DNA of 64,000 bases from Orientallactaga sibirica (GCA_036365145.1 JAEOAD010000015.1:13571501-13635500); one strand, 5' to 3'. Counted from the stretch's first letter, positions 39,446-45,937 are shown. Numbers and translations are program-made. Notes: generated by a model not told the origin, from the letters alone.

Positions 39446-40887
39446 ACACACATGAGCCACAGTGTCCTTTTGGAGGACAGAGGATTACCTTGAAGTGTTT
39501 GTGCTCCACTTTCTGTGAGACAGAGTCTCTTACCACTGCAAAGAGCTTGCAAGATTCTCTTGGCTCTGCGGCCATTGTTATAGGTGTGCTGAGATCACAG
39601 ATGAATATACCACTTTGCCTCTTGCTTTACATGACTGCTGGTTAATTGAACCCAGGCCATCAGGCTTTCTAAGAAAGTGGTTTTGACTGCTGAGCCATCT
39701 CTCCAGACCCAAAATCTGAACGCTCACCTCTCTTAAGACTGATTTAAAATGTGATCTCCCTGTTTTCTGAGACCATGTTTTTCCAGAAGGCCCATAGCGA
39801 ATATGATTCCTCTTGCTGATGACATCAGCTTTCAACTCTGGTGGTTGCCCTTCCATAACGAATACCAATTTTACATCCATTTGTGTTAGATATGAAATAC
39901 GAAAAAATAAGTTCCTGAAATATACAAATTAGTAATATATTCATTATCATATTGATAGCAAAAGTTCAAATAGCAGTAAAAAGGTAAGAACATTAAATTG
40001 GTAAAAAAATGTTATGTACAATAACATTTATTAAGATTCTCTTTAAACTGAAATATGTGATCACCATATATATATATATATTTTTAATCCTCTTTGAGAC
40101 AGAGTCTTGTATAATTCAGGCTGGCCTTGTACTCACTATGTAGTTGAGTATGATCTTGAATTGGTCTTCCTGCATTTACTTCTTGAGTATTAACATTACA
40201 GCCAAGGACCACCAATGCCCAATTTTTGACATTTTTAAACAAGGGTTGTTTTCAACTGTTCTTACTGCTACGTAGGATTCCTTGAAAGAGGAGTCCAAGA
40301 GCAGCAAAGAAAAATCAGCCAGATATTGTCTCAGTAGTACAGATGAGACAAGGTTAGCACAAACTGAGATGGTGTCGCTGGATAGTGAGAGAAATTTGTG
40401 AACACAGACAATTTTAGAAGTAGAAGTGGCAAAGGTGATTGATGGGACTGGATATGGAGGAGGGAGACAAGGAAATAATAAAAGTACTGGATCCTAATAA
40501 TGGAAGCATGTTTGTGGATGTTTTAAGTACAACACAGATGTGTGAGTCCAGAGCTCAAAGGCACATACTTCTAAGTCATCAATATAAAAATGGCTGGTCA
40601 AGACAAGTTAAATATATTTTAAAATATCAAAATATAAAATAACAAAGAATTAAGCTAAAAAAAGTAAGTTGAAACAAAGCCAAGACACCACAATCACGCA
40701 TTTATATTCTAAGAGCTTGACGATACCTGAGATGGGGCTTCATGACTGTTCCAATCATTTTCTTGACTGTCTGTGCCTCACATACCCACAGACTCAAATC
40801 AACTGCAATGGTTTTCCCACCAAGAGTCTGCAAGTGCATGTGTTGCTTTACAGGCTCCAAAATTTGCCACAAGTCATTCACTCCCAT
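12385..40887 (-). CDS. GEN1: GEN1, Holliday junction 5' flap endonuclease (whole coding span, 13 coding exons)
   Basis: GEN1 is an XPG/Rad2-family nuclease that cuts Holliday junctions symmetrically and also 5' flaps; it acts mainly after nuclear-envelope breakdown. The joined exons give 906 codons with every phase intact (human is 908 from memory). In order: XPG-N domain (about 1-96), XPG-I domain (about 120-208), helix-hairpin-helix region from residue 213 (GVPGVGKEQALK), a Cys/His-rich insert (260-322), a chromodomain-like segment (about 390-465) and a long low-complexity C-terminal tail encoded by one exon. Metal-binding acids D30, E134, E136, D155, D157 and D208 are present. The start is the ATG at 40887, giving MGVNDLW; the N-terminal glycine after Met is essential to the nuclease fold in this family. 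The stop is TGA at 12385-12387 after RLKLRFQST. No frameshift or internal stop was seen. It is transcribed divergently from SMC6. Confidence 0.97.
14055..14150 (+). repeat. Degenerate ID-like SINE
   Basis: CTAGCTAGCATTGGTAAGGC and TTGATCCCCAACACT resemble the ID element core; in the GEN1 intron between exons 13 and 14. Confidence 0.5.
14290..14433 (-). CDS. GEN1: GEN1 exon 13, residues 421-468
   Basis: This 144-nt exon encodes HFTMEDKQPGELILFTIEEE, SLFEAAYPEVVAVYKKQQLE and NKGKKQK, the end of the chromodomain plus a basic linker. Acceptor ATCTTTTAG|AACA; donor CAAAAAA|GTAAGTATT. Confidence 0.95.
14674..14873 (+). repeat. DIP-like SINE
   Basis: GGGGCTGGAGAAATGG head and GCTTGCAAATAAATAA tail. 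Confidence 0.88.
15295..15491 (+). repeat. DIP-like SINE with (AAAT)n tail
   Basis: GGGCTGGGAAATGGCTTAG head; perfect AAAT tail. Confidence 0.88.
15599..15770 (+). repeat. B1-like SINE
   Basis: AGCTGGGCATGCTGGCACGC head, long A-tail. Confidence 0.9.
15912..16058 (-). repeat. DIP-like SINE, partial
   Basis: (TTTG)n tail side and GCAAGCACCTTATCTC near the head; internally shortened. Confidence 0.7.
16068..16238 (-). repeat. B1-like SINE nested beside the DIP head, TSD AGCCCCAGC
   Basis: TTTTTCCACGTAGGGTCTCA to ATGCCTGGC. AGCCCCAGC occurs on both sides (about 16054 and 16238), so it landed at the edge of the neighbouring SINE. Confidence 0.85.
16506..16567 (-). CDS. GEN1: GEN1 exon 12, residues 400-420
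   Basis: This 62-nt exon encodes IVKPRIRSGVHCLEIEWEKP, the beta-strand core of the GEN1 chromodomain, which helps position DNA substrates. Acceptor TTTTTCAG|AATT; donor CCTG|GTATG. Confidence 0.95.
16810..17088 (-). repeat. Long-form DIP-like SINE with TSD
   Basis: It contains the extra block typical of the long form (TTGTGGTCAAGTGTGGCATT on the plus strand). TSD GCTATATGATTT at 16798-16809 and 17089-17100. Confidence 0.9.
17130..17460 (-). mobile_element. Possible ancient L1 fragment
   Basis: CACGTATTGTGACTATTC and neighbouring AT-rich text resemble antisense L1 ORF2; weak. Confidence 0.35.
17472..17684 (-). repeat. DIP-like SINE with TSD
   Basis: TSD AAAATGTGTATT at 17460-17471 and 17685-17696; pure (GA)n block of about 30 bp next to the A-tail. 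Confidence 0.93.
18040..18415 (-). mobile_element. Ancient mammalian-wide L1-type 3' end
   Basis: CCAGTTGTTAACAATTTGCC and TTTCACCAACTGTGCTC match a pattern I know from old L1M-class 3' ends. Confidence 0.5.
18690..18836 (-). repeat. B1-like SINE, TSD CAGCAATTT
   Basis: CCAAGGTGGGGTCTTACTC to ATGCCTGGC, with CAGCAATTT on both sides. Confidence 0.88.
19108..19281 (-). repeat. DIP-like SINE, internally shortened
   Basis: (TTTA)n tail side, ACCACAAAGCCATCTCTC head side. Confidence 0.82.
19474..19668 (-). repeat. DIP-like SINE
   Basis: First member of a three-SINE cluster; ends CTGAGTCGTCTCTCTAGCCC. Confidence 0.8.
19676..19826 (-). repeat. B1-like SINE between two DIP copies
   Basis: TTTTTCAAGGTAGGGTTTCA to CACACCTGGC; TAGCCCC lies on both sides, suggesting insertion at the head of the previous SINE. 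Confidence 0.85.
19836..20070 (-). repeat. DIP-like SINE
   Basis: (GA)n block of about 30 bp, then TGCTAAGCCATCTCTCCAGC. Confidence 0.87.
20320..20450 (-). CDS. GEN1: GEN1 exon 11, residues 357-399
   Basis: This 131-nt exon encodes RFTLEKMEWPNHYACEKLL to NSNQLQPI, spanning the end of the nuclease core and the start of the chromodomain. Acceptor TTTCTAG|AGG; donor CAATTAG|GTAATA splits Arg400. Confidence 0.95.
20764..20970 (+). repeat. Diverged DIP-like SINE
   Basis: GAAAATTGCTCGCAGTTAAA head, CATCTGGAGTTTGTTTGCAG body, A-rich tail. Confidence 0.75.
21196..21513 (-). repeat. B4/RSINE1-type composite SINE
   Basis: GAGCCAAGGTCTCTCAGTCC and CTGGAGATTGAACTCAGGGC then CCCATTGAACCATTTCCTC are the paired B1 and tRNA parts of this rodent family. 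Confidence 0.65.
21515..22129. other. GEN1 intron sequence, nothing recognised
   Basis: AT-rich intron between exons 10 and 11; no repeat family called. Confidence 0.5.
22130..22210 (-). CDS. GEN1: GEN1 exon 10, residues 330-356
   Basis: This 81-nt, phase-0 exon encodes VIQEFILNKDKLVKPIMYQ and RPDLLLFQ, in the helical end of the nuclease domain. Acceptor CTTACCTAG|GTTA; donor TTTCAG|GTATC. Confidence 0.95.
22290..22326 (-). CDS. GEN1: GEN1 exon 9 (37-nt small exon), residues 317-329
   Basis: This very short exon encodes KACSCEGFPFYE. Acceptor ATCTCCAG|GAAAG; donor TATGAG|GTAATA. It lies 261 bp after exon 8 and only 79 bp before exon 10. Frame continuity on both sides and the match to human ACCCEGFPFHE support it. 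Confidence 0.94.
22588..22738 (-). CDS. GEN1: GEN1 exon 8, residues 267-317
   Basis: This 151-nt exon encodes the rest of the Cys/His cluster: GCKLC, DKYCEPHDYEYFCPCEWH, then QLNAIENNIK. Acceptor TTTAAG|GTTC; donor AAAA|GTAAGTC, a perfect U1 match. Confidence 0.95.
22790..23116 (-). mobile_element. Antisense MaLR/ORR1-like LTR, diverged
   Basis: On the minus strand it begins TGTGGTGGTTTGAATGTGAT and contains the AATAAA-bearing part and CCAGCAATG near the end, parallel to the LTR at 36308-36657. Flanking pentamers (CTTTC and CCTTC) agree only partly. Confidence 0.65.
23120..23845. other. GEN1 intron sequence, nothing recognised
   Basis: AT-rich intronic DNA. Confidence 0.5.
23847..23975 (-). 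repeat. Old B1-like SINE
   Basis: CAAGGTCTCAAGTGGTCCAG to TGCACTACACCTG. Confidence 0.65.
24075..24230 (-). repeat. B1-like SINE with an (ATT)n tail
   Basis: (TTA)n followed by GATGTGGATCTCATAC and B1 internal text, ending near GGTGTGAGCCTTCC. Confidence 0.65.
24235..24364 (-). repeat. B1-like SINE
   Basis: Poly-T, then GAAGCAGGGTCTCACTG to CACTACTCCTAGC. Confidence 0.75.
24732..24966 (+). repeat. Long-form DIP-like SINE with TSD
   Basis: GGCTGGAGAGATGGCTTAGC head and the long-form block GCACTTGCCCACAAGGGGGC. TSD AAAAAGTATGATAAGA at 24716-24731 and 24967-24982. Confidence 0.93.
25047..25135 (-). CDS. GEN1: GEN1 exon 7, residues 237-267
   Basis: This 89-nt exon is poorly conserved at first (RFKTWIETPSYSIPRPQ) and then matches human at NLAHCSVC.HPG. 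It opens the Cys-rich insert with C260 and C263. Acceptor TAAAG|ATTT; donor CCAG|GTAAGC, one base into Gly267. Confidence 0.93.
25302..25524 (-). repeat. DIP-like SINE
   Basis: TATTTACTTATTTGAGAG tail side; AACCACTAAGACATCTCTCC head side. AAGCCTTATT flanks both ends. Confidence 0.88.
25553..25702 (-). repeat. B1-like SINE
   Basis: TCTTTCAAGGTGGAGTCTCA to CAGTACAGCTGGCC. Confidence 0.85.
25705..26640. other. GEN1 intron sequence, mostly unrecognised
   Basis: AT-rich; a short decayed SINE head (GTTGGGGAGATACTTCAGTG, about 26058-26090) is the only thing I can name. Confidence 0.5.
26654..26876 (+). repeat. DIP-like SINE with TSD
   Basis: GACTGGAGAGATGGCTTAGT head, GGTTCGATTCCCC B-box region, (AAAT)n tail. 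TSD AAAAAGCAATATGGG at 26639-26653 and 26877-26891. One of the least diverged copies here. Confidence 0.95.
27057..27198 (-). repeat. B1-like SINE with 16-bp TSD
   Basis: TTTTTCGAGGGAGGGTCTCA to CATGCCCGGC. TSD ATCAATATTAATTTTT at 27041-27056 and 27199-27214. Confidence 0.95.
27782..27855 (-). CDS. GEN1: GEN1 exon 6, residues 213-236
   Basis: This 74-nt exon encodes GVPGVGKEQALK, the helix-hairpin-helix hairpin that grips DNA in this nuclease family, then LTQILKGQSLLE. Acceptor GAAAAG|GGA follows the GC-donor intron; donor GAGAG|GTAAC splits Arg237. Confidence 0.95.
27870..28100 (+). mobile_element. Possible ancient L1-type fragment
   Basis: GGGAATGGTTAAATAAAG, CAATGGAAGATTGTACACTG and TATTGTTAAGTGCAAAAC resemble old mammalian L1 3' regions. 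It abuts GEN1 exon 6. Confidence 0.4.
28218..28432 (-). repeat. B4/RSINE1-type SINE
   Basis: TTTTTTTGAGATAGTCTCTC, CCAGTGCTGGGATTACAAAT, then GGTACTGGGGACTGAATTCA and CTGATTGAGCTATTCTCC, in the order of the rodent ID+B1 composite. Confidence 0.85.
28563..28727 (+). repeat. B1-like SINE with TSD
   Basis: GCCAGGTATGGTGGCGCATG head; TSD AAATTAGTTCC at 28552-28562 and 28728-28738. Confidence 0.93.
28757..28935 (+). repeat. DIP-like SINE
   Basis: GGCTAGAGCAATGGCTCAGC head; TCAAATAAATATATA tail. Confidence 0.82.
28940..30130. other. GEN1 intron sequence, nothing recognised
   Basis: AT-rich stretch immediately downstream of GEN1 exon 5; no repeat named. Confidence 0.5.
30136..30246 (-). CDS. GEN1: GEN1 exon 5, residues 176-212
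   Basis: This 111-nt, phase-0 exon encodes DPHVDCYTMSSI to LLGCDYLPK and includes D208. Acceptor TCTTTAG|GAC is canonical. The donor is CCAAAG|GCAAGC, a GC instead of GT with otherwise near-perfect U1 complementarity, so the next intron belongs to the rare GC-AG class. Confidence 0.95.
30741..30905 (-). repeat. B1-like SINE at a re-used target
   Basis: TTTTTGTGAAGTAGGGTCTC to CATGCCTGGC; flanked by CTTAAGCA at 30733 and 30906. Confidence 0.9.
30914..31076 (-). repeat. B1-like SINE, second insertion at the same target
   Basis: TTTTTTCAAGATAGTGTCTC to CATGCCTGGC; a third CTTAAGCA follows at 31077-31084. Confidence 0.9.
31625..31973 (+). mobile_element. MaLR-type 5' LTR
   Basis: A 349-bp segment beginning TGTGGTAGTTTG and ending ATTATGACA. 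It is related over its length to 33522-33986 (shared GTGGGTGGATC, CAGATCTAGAATT, GCCAGTTTTTTGCTCTT). Confidence 0.75.
32212..32296 (+). repeat. ID element
   Basis: GCAGATTTAGCTCATCGGAT and GCACTTGCCTAGCAACTGC then GGGTTCAATC match the rodent ID (tRNA-Ala-related) SINE. Confidence 0.8.
32491..32690 (+). repeat. B1-like SINE, 5'-truncated, long A-rich tail
   Basis: Starts at GCGCACGCCTTTAATCCC and ends in an interrupted poly(A) tail of about 60 bp. Confidence 0.88.
32854..33055 (+). repeat. DIP-like SINE
   Basis: GGGATGGAGAGACAGCTAAG head; AAAATAAATTAAAAAAA tail. Confidence 0.87.
33522..33986 (+). mobile_element. MaLR-type 3' LTR interrupted by a B1
   Basis: Begins TGTGGTAGC and ends CTATGACA, like the LTR at 31625. 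About 294 bp remain after removing the B1 and one TSD copy. Confidence 0.75.
33562..33722 (-). repeat. B1-like SINE nested in the LTR
   Basis: Poly-T, TTTTTCGAGGTACGGTCTCA to CACGCCCGGCC; TSD GAATTCACGA at 33552-33561 and 33723-33732. Confidence 0.95.
34255..34431 (-). CDS. GEN1: GEN1 exon 4, residues 117-175
   Basis: This 177-nt, phase-0 exon is the core of the XPG-I domain. It carries E134 and E136 (AAGEAEAMCAYLN) and D155 and D157 (TNDGDAFLYGA), the acids that bind catalytic metal ions. Acceptor TTTCAG|TGC; donor ACAAAG|GTAT. Confidence 0.97.
34440..35140. other. GEN1 intron sequence, nothing recognised
   Basis: Part of the intron between exons 3 and 4. 34840-35120 has a vague L1 3' UTR feel (AGTTACAGGGAGGTAGGGGA) that I could not confirm. 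Confidence 0.4.
35144..35355 (+). repeat. DIP-like SINE
   Basis: GGCTGGAGAGATGGCTTAGC head; (CT)n and A13 tail directly abutting a B1. Confidence 0.88.
35360..35545 (+). repeat. B1-like SINE with (AAAC)n tail
   Basis: AGCTGGGTGTGGTGGAGTAC head; about eleven AAAC units in the tail. Confidence 0.9.
35600..35792 (-). repeat. DIP-like SINE
   Basis: TTATTTATTTATTTGAGAG tail side; AACCGCTAAGCCATTCCTGC head side. Confidence 0.88.
35902..36080 (+). repeat. DIP-like SINE, 3' shortened
   Basis: GGGCTGGAGAGATGGCTTAG head; lacks the TCTC-rich end before its A-tail. Confidence 0.87.
36097..36267 (+). repeat. B1-like SINE with 16-bp TSD
   Basis: GCCGGGCGTGGTGGTGCATG head, (AAAT)n tail; TSD AAGAATTGATCACACA at 36081-36096 and 36268-36283. 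Confidence 0.96.
36308..36657 (+). mobile_element. Solitary MaLR/ORR1-like LTR with exact TSD
   Basis: A 350-bp LTR, TGTGGTGGTTTGATTCC to GTCTGCAACA, with an AATAAA at about 36584. Flanked by ACTAA at 36303-36307 and 36658-36662, the 5-bp duplication expected of ERVL-class elements. Confidence 0.88.
36663..37160. other. GEN1 intron sequence, nothing recognised
   Basis: Unremarkable intronic DNA. Confidence 0.5.
37163..37315 (+). repeat. B1-like SINE
   Basis: GCTAGGCATGGTGGCACACA head; A-rich tail. Confidence 0.85.
37320..38655. other. GEN1 intron sequence; decayed B1 3' half at about 38090-38170
   Basis: GGGAGGCAAAGGCAGACAGG and CATGAATTCAAGGCCCATCT look like an old B1; an (AAAAC)n run follows at about 38221-38260. 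The rest is unrecognised. Confidence 0.5.
38657..39095 (+). mobile_element. Truncated L1 3' UTR, sense
   Basis: It is the reverse-complement counterpart of the L1 3' UTR at 55910-56982 (shared CACACCCTCCAAGGTTCAGG, TAAGAGCCAAAGGAAGGGGA). It ends in an A-rich stretch near 39095. Confidence 0.75.
39393..39444 (+). repeat. (TG)n microsatellite, about 26 units
   Basis: Uninterrupted TG repeat of 52 bp. Confidence 0.97.
39445..39712 (-). repeat. tRNA-type composite SINE
   Basis: GGACACACATGAGCCACAGT, then GAACCCAGGCCATCAGGC and CTGCTGAGCCATCTCTCC. The donor end of GEN1 exon 3 (39728) lies only 16 bp beyond it. Confidence 0.65.
39728..39914 (-). CDS. GEN1: GEN1 exon 3, residues 54-116
   Basis: This 187-nt exon completes Arg54 and encodes NLFFRISYLTQMDVKLVFV and the rest of the XPG-N domain, ending SHFKSVLRE. 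Acceptor TTTCAG|GAAC and donor GAGAG|GTGAG are both canonical. Confidence 0.96.
40092..40215 (-). repeat. Old B1-like SINE
   Basis: GAGACAGAGTCTTG and CAGGCTGGCCTTGTACTC. Confidence 0.65.
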
Positions 40888-40919
40888 TCTGGTGATTATG
40901 TGTTGTTATTTCAAACACA
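40727..40919 (-). CDS. GEN1: GEN1 exon 2: 5' UTR end plus codons 1-53
   Basis: Coding part is 40727-40887. It encodes the N-terminal MGVNDLW motif and the first active-site acid, D30, in TIAVDLSLW. The donor reads CTCAG|GTATCG and splits the Arg54 codon after two bases. The upstream acceptor is inferred from a pyrimidine run ending in GTAAAG at 40920-40921, leaving 32 nt of 5' UTR; a CAG nearer the ATG is a weaker alternative. Confidence 0.93.
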
Positions 40920-41311
40920 CTTTACAAAAAAAAAGAGAAGAATTCCAAAATTATATAATTCATGGAAGGTTCTCCTCATTCCTTTTATTAGTCAGCATTC
41001 TGAAATAAATCAAGAACACATAATACATTAAGTCATATTATAGGCTTTGCTCACTGTAGCTAATAAGAGCTGACAAATGCAGATGAGGAAAGAGTGCATG
41101 GGTACAGTAAGTCATCTTATTATTTTCTACTTGAGAATTCACTCCTTGACAAAAATCCCTGAGGTAATAGATTAGACCTTGTCATAATCAGGAAAAACAA
41201 ACTCAAAAGCAAGGAAACATGGAAGCAGACTAACACATGAAAAAAACTCAAAAAGGTTAATAATTATGGGAACCTTTGATAGTAAAAGAGTTGATACAGA
41301 AAATAGAGGTG

Positions 41312-41503
41312 GGGCTAGAGAGATGGCTCACTATTAAAGCACTTGCCTGCAAAACCTAATGACTTGAGTTTCCTTCCCTAGTACCCATGTAAAGCCAGAT
41401 GCACAAAGGAGCACAAGCATCTGGAGTTTACTTGCAGCAGCGAGAGGCCCTGGCGTGCCCATCCTCTCTCTATCTCTCTGCTTACAAATAAGTAAATAAA
41501 AAT
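41312..41503 (+). repeat. DIP-like SINE
   Basis: GGGCTAGAGAGATGGCTCAC head; CTTACAAATAAGTAAATA tail. Confidence 0.88.
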
Positions 41504-41504
41504 A

Positions 41505-43660
41505 TTTTGAACTATAGAAGTGGAAGAATATAATGTTAAACTTTTAACAGGGGCACATGAGCTCATTATGGACAATTAAAAAGAACATTTAAAATATTTT
41601 TTCAATTATCTGTAGGTCTACCATCCTAAGGACATGAACAATAAGCTTTTTTCTATGTACAATACAGGACCTGTTAGAAACAAAAGTGTCTTAAGCTCTG
41701 CTATTGTTATCGGCTTTGTTATTTTCTATAGGCCACTTTTCCTCATTAAGCACCTGATTTTTCCCCTTTGTTATTATTAGGCAAAGGTATTATGTAGAGT
41801 TTCCAATGAAGATTAAATCTGACTGCACAAACAGAATCCTGATTATCTTTTGAATAATGACCTCAATTCATTCTAATGCACAAGGTAGAAGGCAAAACAC
41901 ATTAAACCAAAAGCCTATTATCTATATGCAGAAACCTCCTTAATAAAAACCAGTTTATTACTTTTCTTCTAACAGCGTCCATTCTAAAAGAAAATTTTCT
42001 CAAATTGTGCATAAATGCAAAGAAAATCAGTGCTGAAAGTTTTGGTCTCTGTAATTTTCCCTGGGATTATTTTGAATCATTATTTTCAAGGTGGCTAGTC
42101 CCACCATAAGCATTATTTTGTGCATTCATTTTTGAAGTACAGGAGTATACATGGTTATATCACTTTCCAAAAAAAAAAAAAAAAGATTTATAAACAATAC
42201 ACTTTCAGAAATTAATGGTGGTCCAGTGCAAATACTCATTATTGCACTGGAACTTGTATTGACTGCATGGCATGGTGATGGAGCTGATGTGACATGATTA
42301 ATTCTGGAAAGGGTAGAGGCACACACATTTTCTAAGACATTATTATAAAGGTAAATGAGATTTTTAAAGTGTCAGCCATTAGAACATATTACTAGAAACA
42401 AAATTTAAAGAGGAAGTTATTGTTCAGACTTTCATTTGTGACTCAGGACATGGAGATTAATTAGTATTAAAAGAAATTATTCAGTTCTTCCCTCTGGAGG
42501 AACATTAACATAACTGACATTGTTTCATTTAAATGTGATCCTAGCTCTAGCAGACAAAATTTAAATGCAAGTATTTTCTGACTTTTCTAGGAATTTATTT
42601 TAAGATATGATCTTAGGTACATATAGGTTTATACACAACAATATCTATTATAGTATTGCTCCTAAGAGAAAGATAATGGGAAGAATTAAGTCTTCTATCC
42701 ATACAGGACTAATTAAGTAAATGATAGTATGTTGAAACAAAGACGCAGCAAATTTAAAGACAGACCTGTATGTACTTCTGTACTGTATGTACTAACATCA
42801 CTGTATGTACTGTTTTGGTGTTTTTGTGGTTCTGGGCAATCAAATCCGGAGCCGTGTTCATGGCAGGCAAGCGATCTGCTACTACAATACATAACTTTTG
42901 TTTTGTGAAAACATTCTTGTTATGTAGCTGAGGCTAGCCTTGAAATCACTATATAAGCAAGTCCAGGCTCAAAAGTATTATTTTTCAAATTAAAAAATGT
43001 TTGAAGAAAACTGGGCCTGTAAGGAGTCAGGGAAATAAACTAGAATTATTTTGAATGCTTGCTTCTGCCTAAATATTAAGTAACCAAATATGCATAAAAT
43101 ATATAGGTTAAACTAAATAGTAAATTTGGGTACATCAGTATTAAATGCAATGTCAGCAGTAGCTTCCTGAGAAGAGAGCATGACTTTCTGTTTTTCTTCA
43201 GATTGTCTTTGGACAGGTCATGAAGTCTTGGGCAAGGCCCATCTTTTCTCTGATCCTTTTAGTTCTAAGGTTCAATCCTTCCCATTATGTTGTCAGTGAT
43301 TCCTTAGGTAAGCTAACTACATATAGAAACTAACAGTAATAAGATCACCCTCTAGGAAATACGATTTGATAAAATACATAAACACACTTATGGATAGGTC
43401 TATGTCAATTGTATTCCTTCTGAGAGCTGTGATAAAAATGACAGAAATAATGGTAGAAGATTGTACAAACTGTCATTTTCAAATAATTCAAGCATATAAA
43501 GGTCATTCCACAAGACTTTAACAGAACATATTATTCACTACAGTTAACTATGCCTATATAAAAATAGGACTAGAAGTAATTCTATTACATGTTGAATCTA
43601 TTATCTGAAATGTTTGGGTTGAGGAACACTTAGAAGTTTGAAATTTTTCAGATTAAAAAA
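41505..43660. other. GEN1 first-intron sequence, mostly unrecognised
   Basis: AT-rich. 42600-42770 resembles an old L1 3' region (CAACAATATCTATTATAGTA), and 42840-42960 a decayed B4-type SINE; both are weak. Confidence 0.45.
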
Positions 43661-43667
43661 ATTTCAT

Positions 43668-43870
43668 TTTTAGCTTTTTCTTTATTGAAAAAGAGAAAGA
43701 AAGAAGCAGATAGAGTGAGAATGGGTGCACTAGGGCCTCTAGCCACTGCAAATGAACTCCAGATGTATGCACCACCTTGTGCATCTGGCTTTCATGGGTA
43801 CTGGGACATCAAACCTGGGTCCTTAGGCTTTGTAGGCAAGCGCCTTAACCACTAAGCTTCTCTCCAGCCT
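43668..43870 (-). repeat. DIP-like SINE
   Basis: CTTTATTGAAAAAGAG tail side; AACCACTAAGCTTCTCTCC head side. Confidence 0.87.
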
Positions 43871-44119
43871 AATTTTTCAGATTTTGATGCATAGTGAGGT
43901 TTATCTTGAGGATCAGATCTAGGTCTAAACACAAAATTTCTATTTCATTTACTACTAATACTCATGGTTTGAAGGAAAATTGATACTGTTTTTAACAGTA
44001 GTCTTAAAAATAGTACATGAAACAATTTCAAGGGTAGAAATTATCTAGTGTTATATCTGAACTCAAAAAGTTGTAGATTTGAAAGCATTCTGGACTTCAG
44101 GATTAAGAATACTCACTTG

Positions 44120-44447
44120 CGGGGCTGGAGAGATGGCTTAGCGGTTAAGGCACCTGCCTGCTAAACCTAAAAACCCGGTTCCAATCTCCAGGTCCCACGT
44201 TTAGCCAGATGCAAAGTGACGCAAGGGCGCAATGCTGCACTTGACCACAAGGGGGCGCACACATCTGGATTTCGTTCACAGCAACTGAAGAGACTGCTGG
44301 CGCGCCCATCTCTATCTATCTGTCTCCCTCTCTATCTGTCTCTCTCTGTGTCTCTCTCCAAAAATAAATAAAATAATTTAAAAAAATAAAAAATAAAGAA
44401 GGCATGAGGAGGTAAATCTCCTCCCCCCCCCAGTCTAAAAAAAAAAA
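44120..44447 (+). repeat. Long-form DIP-like SINE with 3' transduction and TSD
   Basis: Full long-form SINE, first A-rich tail ending about 44397, then 39 nt of non-SINE sequence (44398-44436) and a second A13 tail. TSD AAGAATACTCACTTG at 44105-44119 and 44448-44462 encloses all of it. Confidence 0.92.
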
Positions 44448-44462
44448 AAGAATACTCACTTG

Positions 44463-44630
44463 TTGGCTGGAGAGGTGCCTTGGCGTTTAAGGTGTTTGCC
44501 TGTGAAGCCTAAGGACCCAGATTTGACTCCTCAGAACCCATGACTCTGGAGTTTGACTGCAGTGGCTACAGGCCCTGGCATGCCAGTTCTCTCTCTCTCT
44601 CATAAATAAAATATATAACAAAAAAACTAA
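44463..44630 (+). repeat. DIP-like SINE at the same target site
   Basis: TGGCTGGAGAGGTGCCTTGG head, CATAAATAAAATATAT tail; followed by AAAGAATACTCA at about 44643. Confidence 0.87.
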
Positions 44631-44649
44631 AGTTTTTTTTTTAAAGAAT

Positions 44650-45465
44650 ACTCAAAATATAATAACTTTTTTACAAATTGGATCCTATAACAATATTAAT
44701 GGGCTTTTAAATAAGCCATGAAGAATACCTTCACTATACCATTATACTTGAAACAGCTACTCATGTTCTTACTTTGGTCAGAAGTAAATATGACTTAATA
44801 AAAATAAGTAACTATAGTTGTAAGAAGTCTATAACAGAATTTACCTCTTAGTTCCCAGAAGGTAAAATTTGAGTTACTGTGTGTTAAGGTAGACTCTTCT
44901 CTGTTTTCCCTTAGTTATGTGATATTTTCTAGAATTAAAAAAACAAACATGTTTCTTAGCCAGTCCTTTGGGATACCATGTTGTTTATTTTCTTGAAGCC
45001 TTTTAAACCACTTTGGTTCCTTAATCTATAGTCCCCATAGCTGTGCCAAAATGGATCTGGAAAAGATTAGACCATTTTTCTTTTATAAGCATCAAAGAAT
45101 TGTTGTGGAATATGCTAAACTTTCATTTTTTTTTTTCTGCATAGTAGGAATAAAGGAGACACTTTTATAGGAGCTAGGTACTTTTTAATGACATATCCCA
45201 GGCAAATCTTTTTCCCTTTATAAAATTTTTCTACTAGATCTTCTTGAATTTCATACAAGACTTTCAAACACTGCCAGATTAAATCCAAACTGAGTAAATA
45301 TAGAATTGTACTAAGGAATCATGTTCAAATGCTGGAGATAGGTATGGGAATTATAACTTTATTATCCTTACATCTAATAACCTCACATCATCTGACATGT
45401 CCCCTGAATTATCTAACTGCCTACCCCCTACCTTCTTGTGGACACATAATATCAACATTTTGTTG
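44650..45465. other. GEN1 first-intron sequence, nothing recognised
   Basis: AT-rich intronic DNA. Confidence 0.5.
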
Positions 45466-45479
45466 GGTTTTAAATTTTT

Positions 45480-45741
45480 TTCTTTTTTTTTTTTTTGGAG
45501 AAAGAGACAGAGAGAGACAGAGAAGGAGAGGGAGAGGCAGAGAGAGAGAGAGAATGGGAGAGCCAGCAGCCTCTCAGCTGCTGTGAACGAACTCCAGATG
45601 CTTTCGCCCCCTTGTGGTCATGTGTGGCATTGCGCCCTTGAGTCACTTTGCATCTGGCTAAAAGTGGGACCTGGAGATTGGAACTGATGTTCTTAGGCTT
45701 AGCCAGCAGGCGCCTTAACGGCTAAGACATCTCTCCAGCCT
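45480..45741 (-). repeat. Long-form DIP-like SINE with TSD
   Basis: Contains CTTGTGGTCATGTGTGGCAT; TSD GGTTTTAAATTTTT at 45466-45479 and 45742-45755. Confidence 0.93.
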
Positions 45742-45759
45742 GGTTTTAAATTTTTAATT

Positions 45760-45937
45760 ATTAGCTTGCATGCATGTGTGTGTGTGCATGCACACAAGGA
45801 CCTCTTGCTGCTGTAAACAAATGCTAAATGATTGTACCACTTTTTGTGTCTGGCTCATATGAGAAGCTTATGAATTGAACCAGGGCTGGCAGGCTTTGTA
45901 GAAAAGTGCTTTTAACTTCTGAGCCATCTTCCCAGTC
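45760..45937 (-). repeat. Diverged tRNA-type SINE
   Basis: TGTACCACTTTTTGTGTCTG and AACTTCTGAGCCATCTTCCC. Confidence 0.65.
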
